From Gammaproteobacteria bacterium (GTDB taxonomy: Bacteria; Pseudomonadota; Gammaproteobacteria; Pseudomonadales; Pseudohongiellaceae), in NCBI GenBank assembly GCA_018401885.1, contig JAGYKB010000004.1:62001-126000 (forward strand): a stretch of 64,000 nt of DNA, written 5' to 3'. The stretch's first letter is position 1. Each line of letters opens with the position of its first letter. The notes below the pieces were generated by a model. It was not told where the DNA came from and did no database searches. It was given only the letters and a program-made list of their open reading frames with translations. Of the stretch, positions 61,434 through 64,000 are shown piece by piece. Position numbers and translations under genes: made by a program.

Positions 61434-62240
61434 ATGCTTACCCACCCCCAGTTCGACCCCGTTGCACTATCTCTAGGTCCTCTCAGTATTCACTGGTATG
61501 GGCTTATGTACATTGTTGCCTTTGCGGGTATCTGGCGGCTGGGCCTCTATCGTGCACATCGAAACCCCGGAGCTTGGAGCGATGAGCAAATATCCGACCT
61601 CGTTTTCTATGGCGCTATGGGGGCGGTGATAGGCGGTCGGCTTGGCTCGGTTTTCTTTTATAATTTCGATCGCTTTCTGGCAGACCCCATTTGGCTTTTC
61701 CGAGTGTGGGAAGGCGGCATGGCGTTTCATGGCGGTTTGTTAGGCGTGCTCGCAGCCTTTGCTTGGTACTCGCGTAGGTTAGGCAAACCCTTTTTCGAGA
61801 CGATGGATTTCGTAGCCCCGCTAGTCCCCTTCGGGCTCGGCGCTGGCAGACTGGGTAACTTTATCGGCGGCGAACTCTGGGGGCGACCAACGGATCTGCC
61901 TTGGGGTATGGTTTTTCCGTATGTCGATGCGCTCCCTCGTCACCCTTCGCAGCTGTATCAGTTTGCGCTCGAAGGTGTCGCGCTGTTTGCATTGCTCTGG
62001 TGGTTTTCTTCAAAACCGCGCCCGCGATGCAGTATCACCGGGTTTTTTGGTGTTGGCTACGGTGTGTTCAGATTTCTCGTCGAATTCGCTCGCCAGCCCG
62101 ACGCGGACATCGGCTTCATCGCTTTCGATTGGATGACCATGGGACAGTTGCTTTCATTGCCAATGATTTTCATCGGCGCGGCCATGATGGTCTACGGTTA
62201 CCGCCGCGACGGTGCTGTCTCAAACGCCAAGCGTAATTAA
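61434..62240 (+). CDS. lgt: Lgt, prolipoprotein diacylglyceryl transferase
   Basis: 268 residues with about seven membrane segments. Signature R-L-G-N-F-I-G-G-E-L-W-G-R-P-T and H-P-S-Q-L-Y-Q (catalytic and phosphatidylglycerol-binding region), M-A-F-H-G-G-L-L-G near residue 97. It attaches diacylglycerol to lipobox cysteines, for example in FlgH. It is followed by thyA after 17 nt, the usual lgt-thyA pair. Confidence 0.95.
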   Translation: MLTHPQFDPVALSLGPLSIHWYGLMYIVAFAGIWRLGLYRAHRNPGAWSDEQISDLVFYGAMGAVIGGRLGSVFFYNFDRFLADPIWLFRVWEGGMAFHGGLLGVLAAFAWYSRRLGKPFFETMDFVAPLVPFGLGAGRLGNFIGGELWGRPTDLPWGMVFPYVDALPRHPSQLYQFALEGVALFALLWWFSSKPRPRCSITGFFGVGYGVFRFLVEFARQPDADIGFIAFDWMTMGQLLSLPMIFIGAAMMVYGYRRDGAVSNAKRN

Positions 62241-62257
62241 TACAGGGTGAATAGTGT

Positions 62258-63109
62258 ATGCATCAGTATCTAGAGCTTTGCCGGCGTATAGTCGATGAGG
62301 GCGAATGGGTTGCGAATGAGCGAACCGGCAAGCGTTGCCTGACTGTTATAAACGCCGACCTAGAATACTCTGTTGAGCGCAATGAATTCCCGATCATAAC
62401 GACTCGAAAGAGTTACTGGAAAGCCGCCATCGCCGAGCTGTTAGGTTATCTGCGAGGCTATGACAACGCCGCAGATTTCCGAGCGCTAGGCACCAAAAGT
62501 TGGGATGCCAATGCTAACGAAAACCCAGCGTGGCTCGCGAATCCGGTGCGCCGCGGCGAGGATGATATGGGCCGCGTATACGGTGTGCAAGGAAGGGCGT
62601 GGGCGCGGCCAAGCGGCGAGCCGCTGGATCAGCTGCGTAAGATAGTCGACGACCTGAGTAACGGCTTAGACGATCGCGGCGAAATACTGACGTTTTATAA
62701 CCCCGGAGAATTCGAGCTTGGCTGTTTGCGCCCCTGTATGCATACGCATACATTCTCGCTGCTCGGCGGCAAGCTCCATCTAACGAGTTACCAGCGCTCT
62801 TGTGATGTACCCCTTGGTCTTAACTTCAACCAAATACAGGTATTCACGCTGCTCGCCCTGATGGCGCAGATCACGGGGCATGCCGCGGGAACTGCCTATC
62901 ATAAGATCGTCAATGCGCATATTTACGAAGACCAGCTCGAACTGATGCGCGACGTTCAGCTAAAACGCAAACCATTTCCGGCGCCAAAGTTACACATTAA
63001 CCCCGACATTAAGAGCCTCGAAGATATAGAAACGTGGGTTACTCTTAATGATTTTTCAGTCGAGGGCTATCAGCACCATGACCCAATCGCCTACCCTTTT
63101 TCGGTTTAG
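62258..63109 (+). CDS. thyA: ThyA, thymidylate synthase
   Basis: 283 residues, about 20 more than E. coli, as in several marine gammaproteobacteria. The nucleophile is Cys160 in [20 protein letters not shown] and H-I-Y-E-D-Q are conserved. In most ThyA the residue after P-C is His; here it is Met, a feature of a known longer subgroup. It methylates dUMP with methylene-THF; folA, encoded next, regenerates THF. Confidence 0.94.
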   Translation: MHQYLELCRRIVDEGEWVANERTGKRCLTVINADLEYSVERNEFPIITTRKSYWKAAIAELLGYLRGYDNAADFRALGTKSWDANANENPAWLANPVRRGEDDMGRVYGVQGRAWARPSGEPLDQLRKIVDDLSNGLDDRGEILTFYNPGEFELGCLRPCMHTHTFSLLGGKLHLTSYQRSCDVPLGLNFNQIQVFTLLALMAQITGHAAGTAYHKIVNAHIYEDQLELMRDVQLKRKPFPAPKLHINPDIKSLEDIETWVTLNDFSVEGYQHHDPIAYPFSV

Positions 63110-63144
63110 GTGCCGCACTTAAGATTCAGAGTGGACTATCAGAA

Positions 63145-63666
63145 ATGAAACTTTCGTTGATTGTGGCGATGGCTGAGAACCGAACTATCGGTCGAGACAA
63201 TACACTGCCTTGGCATCTGTCCGAAGATCTAAAATATTTTCGTCGAGTGACCACTGGTCATTGCATCATCATGGGGCGCAACACGTGGGAATCAATCGGT
63301 AGGCCGTTACCCAATCGTCGCTCAATCGTAGTCAGCTCGAATCCACACTATGTTGCCGACGGCGCAGACGTCGTGACAAGTCTCGGGCAAGCGAAGAGTC
63401 TTGCCGAATCGATAAGCAAGGAGCTTGGCGTTGACGAAACTTTTGTGATCGGCGGTGCGCGTTTATACGCCGACGCGCTGCAGCAAGCTGAGTGTTTTCA
63501 TCTTACTCGCGTCCACGCAAGTGTCGAAGGCGATACTTTTTTACCGGAGTTCGATGAAAGTGAGTGGCAAGAAGTTGAGCGCGAGAATTTCGCCGCTAAC
63601 GGAGAAAGCGAGCCGGATAATCCCTACGCATATAGTATATGCAAACTAACCCGCCGACCCCGCTAA
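63145..63666 (+). CDS. folA: FolA, dihydrofolate reductase
   Basis: 173 residues. It has A-M-A-E-N-R-T-I-G, the W-H-L-S-E-D-L-K-Y-F active-site loop, I-M-G-R-N-T-W-E-S-I-G-R-P-L-P-N-R, and V-I-G-G-A-R-L-Y. NADPH-dependent reduction of dihydrofolate. It lies 35 nt after thyA, functionally matched. Convergent with the gene at the right edge. Confidence 0.95.
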   Translation: MKLSLIVAMAENRTIGRDNTLPWHLSEDLKYFRRVTTGHCIIMGRNTWESIGRPLPNRRSIVVSSNPHYVADGADVVTSLGQAKSLAESISKELGVDETFVIGGARLYADALQQAECFHLTRVHASVEGDTFLPEFDESEWQEVERENFAANGESEPDNPYAYSICKLTRRPR

Positions 63667-63676
63667 GCGAGAAACC

Positions 63677-64000
63677 TTACACAGATTTTAAGAATATTTT
63701 TGACTTGCGCTGTAAATTGTAAAGCGCCTGTCTCTGTTCCGGAAGATCGTCGAGTGTTCCCTGCGCAAATCCATGATCGATAAACCAGTGTGCGGTGACA
63801 GTCGTTAGGACAAATACTTTCTCTATTCCAAGCCTCTTAGCTTCGGCAGACAAACTTTGCAGAAGCCTCGCGCCTAATCCGCCACGACGGTAGTTTGGGT
63901 GAGTGGCAATACAGGCAATTTCGGCGAGCGATTCGCTCGTGCGATAAAGCGCCGCACAGGCGATAATCGCGCCCTCTAACTCGATCACTTTAAAGTTCTC
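63677..64000 (-). CDS. argA: ArgA, N-acetylglutamate synthase, C-terminal part
   Basis: 107 codons plus stop, open to the window edge; the start lies beyond. GNAT acetyltransferase domain: G-A-I-I-A-C-A-A-L-Y, A-E-I-A-C-I-A-T-H-P-N-Y-R-R-G-G-L-G-A-R-L-L (acetyl-CoA site), V-F-V-L-T-T-V-T-A-H-W-F-I-D-H-G-F, and the end R-K-S-K-I-F. The kinase-like N-terminal domain of ArgA would be to the right. First step of arginine synthesis. Confidence 0.88.
   Translation of the reverse strand, partial: ENFKVIELEGAIIACAALYRTSESLAEIACIATHPNYRRGGLGARLLQSLSAEAKRLGIEKVFVLTTVTAHWFIDHGFAQGTLDDLPEQRQALYNLQRKSKIFLKSV

Overview
The window looks like a chromosome segment of a marine gammaproteobacterium with a single-type, sodium-driven polar flagellum. 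Three things point that way. The run HAD phosphatase / rppH / ptsP / NRDE protein / lgt / thyA / folA (56.7-63.7 kb) resembles the order known from Pseudomonas and relatives. The stator genes are PomA/PomB-like. The flagellar regulators are sigma-54 activators of the FleQ (FlrA) and FlrC (FleR) type. A Cellvibrionales/Halieaceae-like host is my best guess, but no marker gene proves it.

Layout. 0-0.6 kb: the end of a FliK-like gene and a small FlhB-C-domain gene, convergent with flgN-flgM-flgA (0.5-2.5 kb, minus strand). 2.8-16.8 kb: rod, hook, rings, hook-filament junction and cap, flgBCDEFGHIJ-flgKL-fliD, starting from a sigma-54 promoter. FlgE and FlgK are both about 980 residues, far above family norm. 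16.9-21.3 kb: two small cysteine-bearing proteins, a lipoprotein (minus strand), then pomA with two tandem pomB genes. 21.4-25.9 kb: an accessory or decaying segment with a frameshifted Sel1-repeat gene, an odd ClC transporter lacking its N-terminal part, about 1.5 kb without coherent genes, and a truncated flagellin that still has a consensus sigma-28 promoter. 26.0-34.5 kb: regulator and filament region with a FleQ-like activator, a voltage-gated K+ channel, fliS, a broken flagellin, a very small diverged flagellin-like gene, an intact flagellin, and an FlrC-like activator. 34.6-49.2 kb: fliEFGHIJ, then fliKLMNOPQR-flhB from a second sigma-54 promoter, ending with an unrecognised tail-anchored protein. 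49.2-51.5 kb: a small minus-strand accessory block (two paralogous membrane proteins, an XRE regulator) and a gene-free stretch. 51.5-64 kb: housekeeping genes (SlyD, a sulfite-oxidase-family enzyme, PolB, GcvR-like, HAD phosphatase, RppH, PtsP, NRDE protein, Lgt, ThyA, FolA, the C-terminus of ArgA).

How it works together. Three sequences fitting sigma-54 promoters sit at flgB, the flrC-like gene and fliK. At least four closely similar sigma-28 promoters (TAAAGTC-type -35, 11-nt spacer to a YCGATTG/YCGATAG -10) sit at flgMN, fliS, the broken flagellin and the truncated flagellin, with a weaker version at pomA. This gives the usual cascade: sigma-54 class for basal body and hook, sigma-28 class for filament, chaperones and stator. 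flhA, flhF, flhG, fliA and the chemotaxis genes are not in the window.

Most unusual. First, three long hairpins around the intact flagellin have perfect 12-15 bp stems, covarying stem bases and an invariant loop ACCCCTGACCTCCT, which is an anti-Shine-Dalgarno-like sequence. Two copies extend to a 12-nt perfect complement of the fliS ribosome-binding site. Second, a 134-residue ORF aligns without gaps to both ends of flagellin. Third, the spacers of this region carry many short tandem repeats with periods of 9, 11, 14, 18 and 24 nt.
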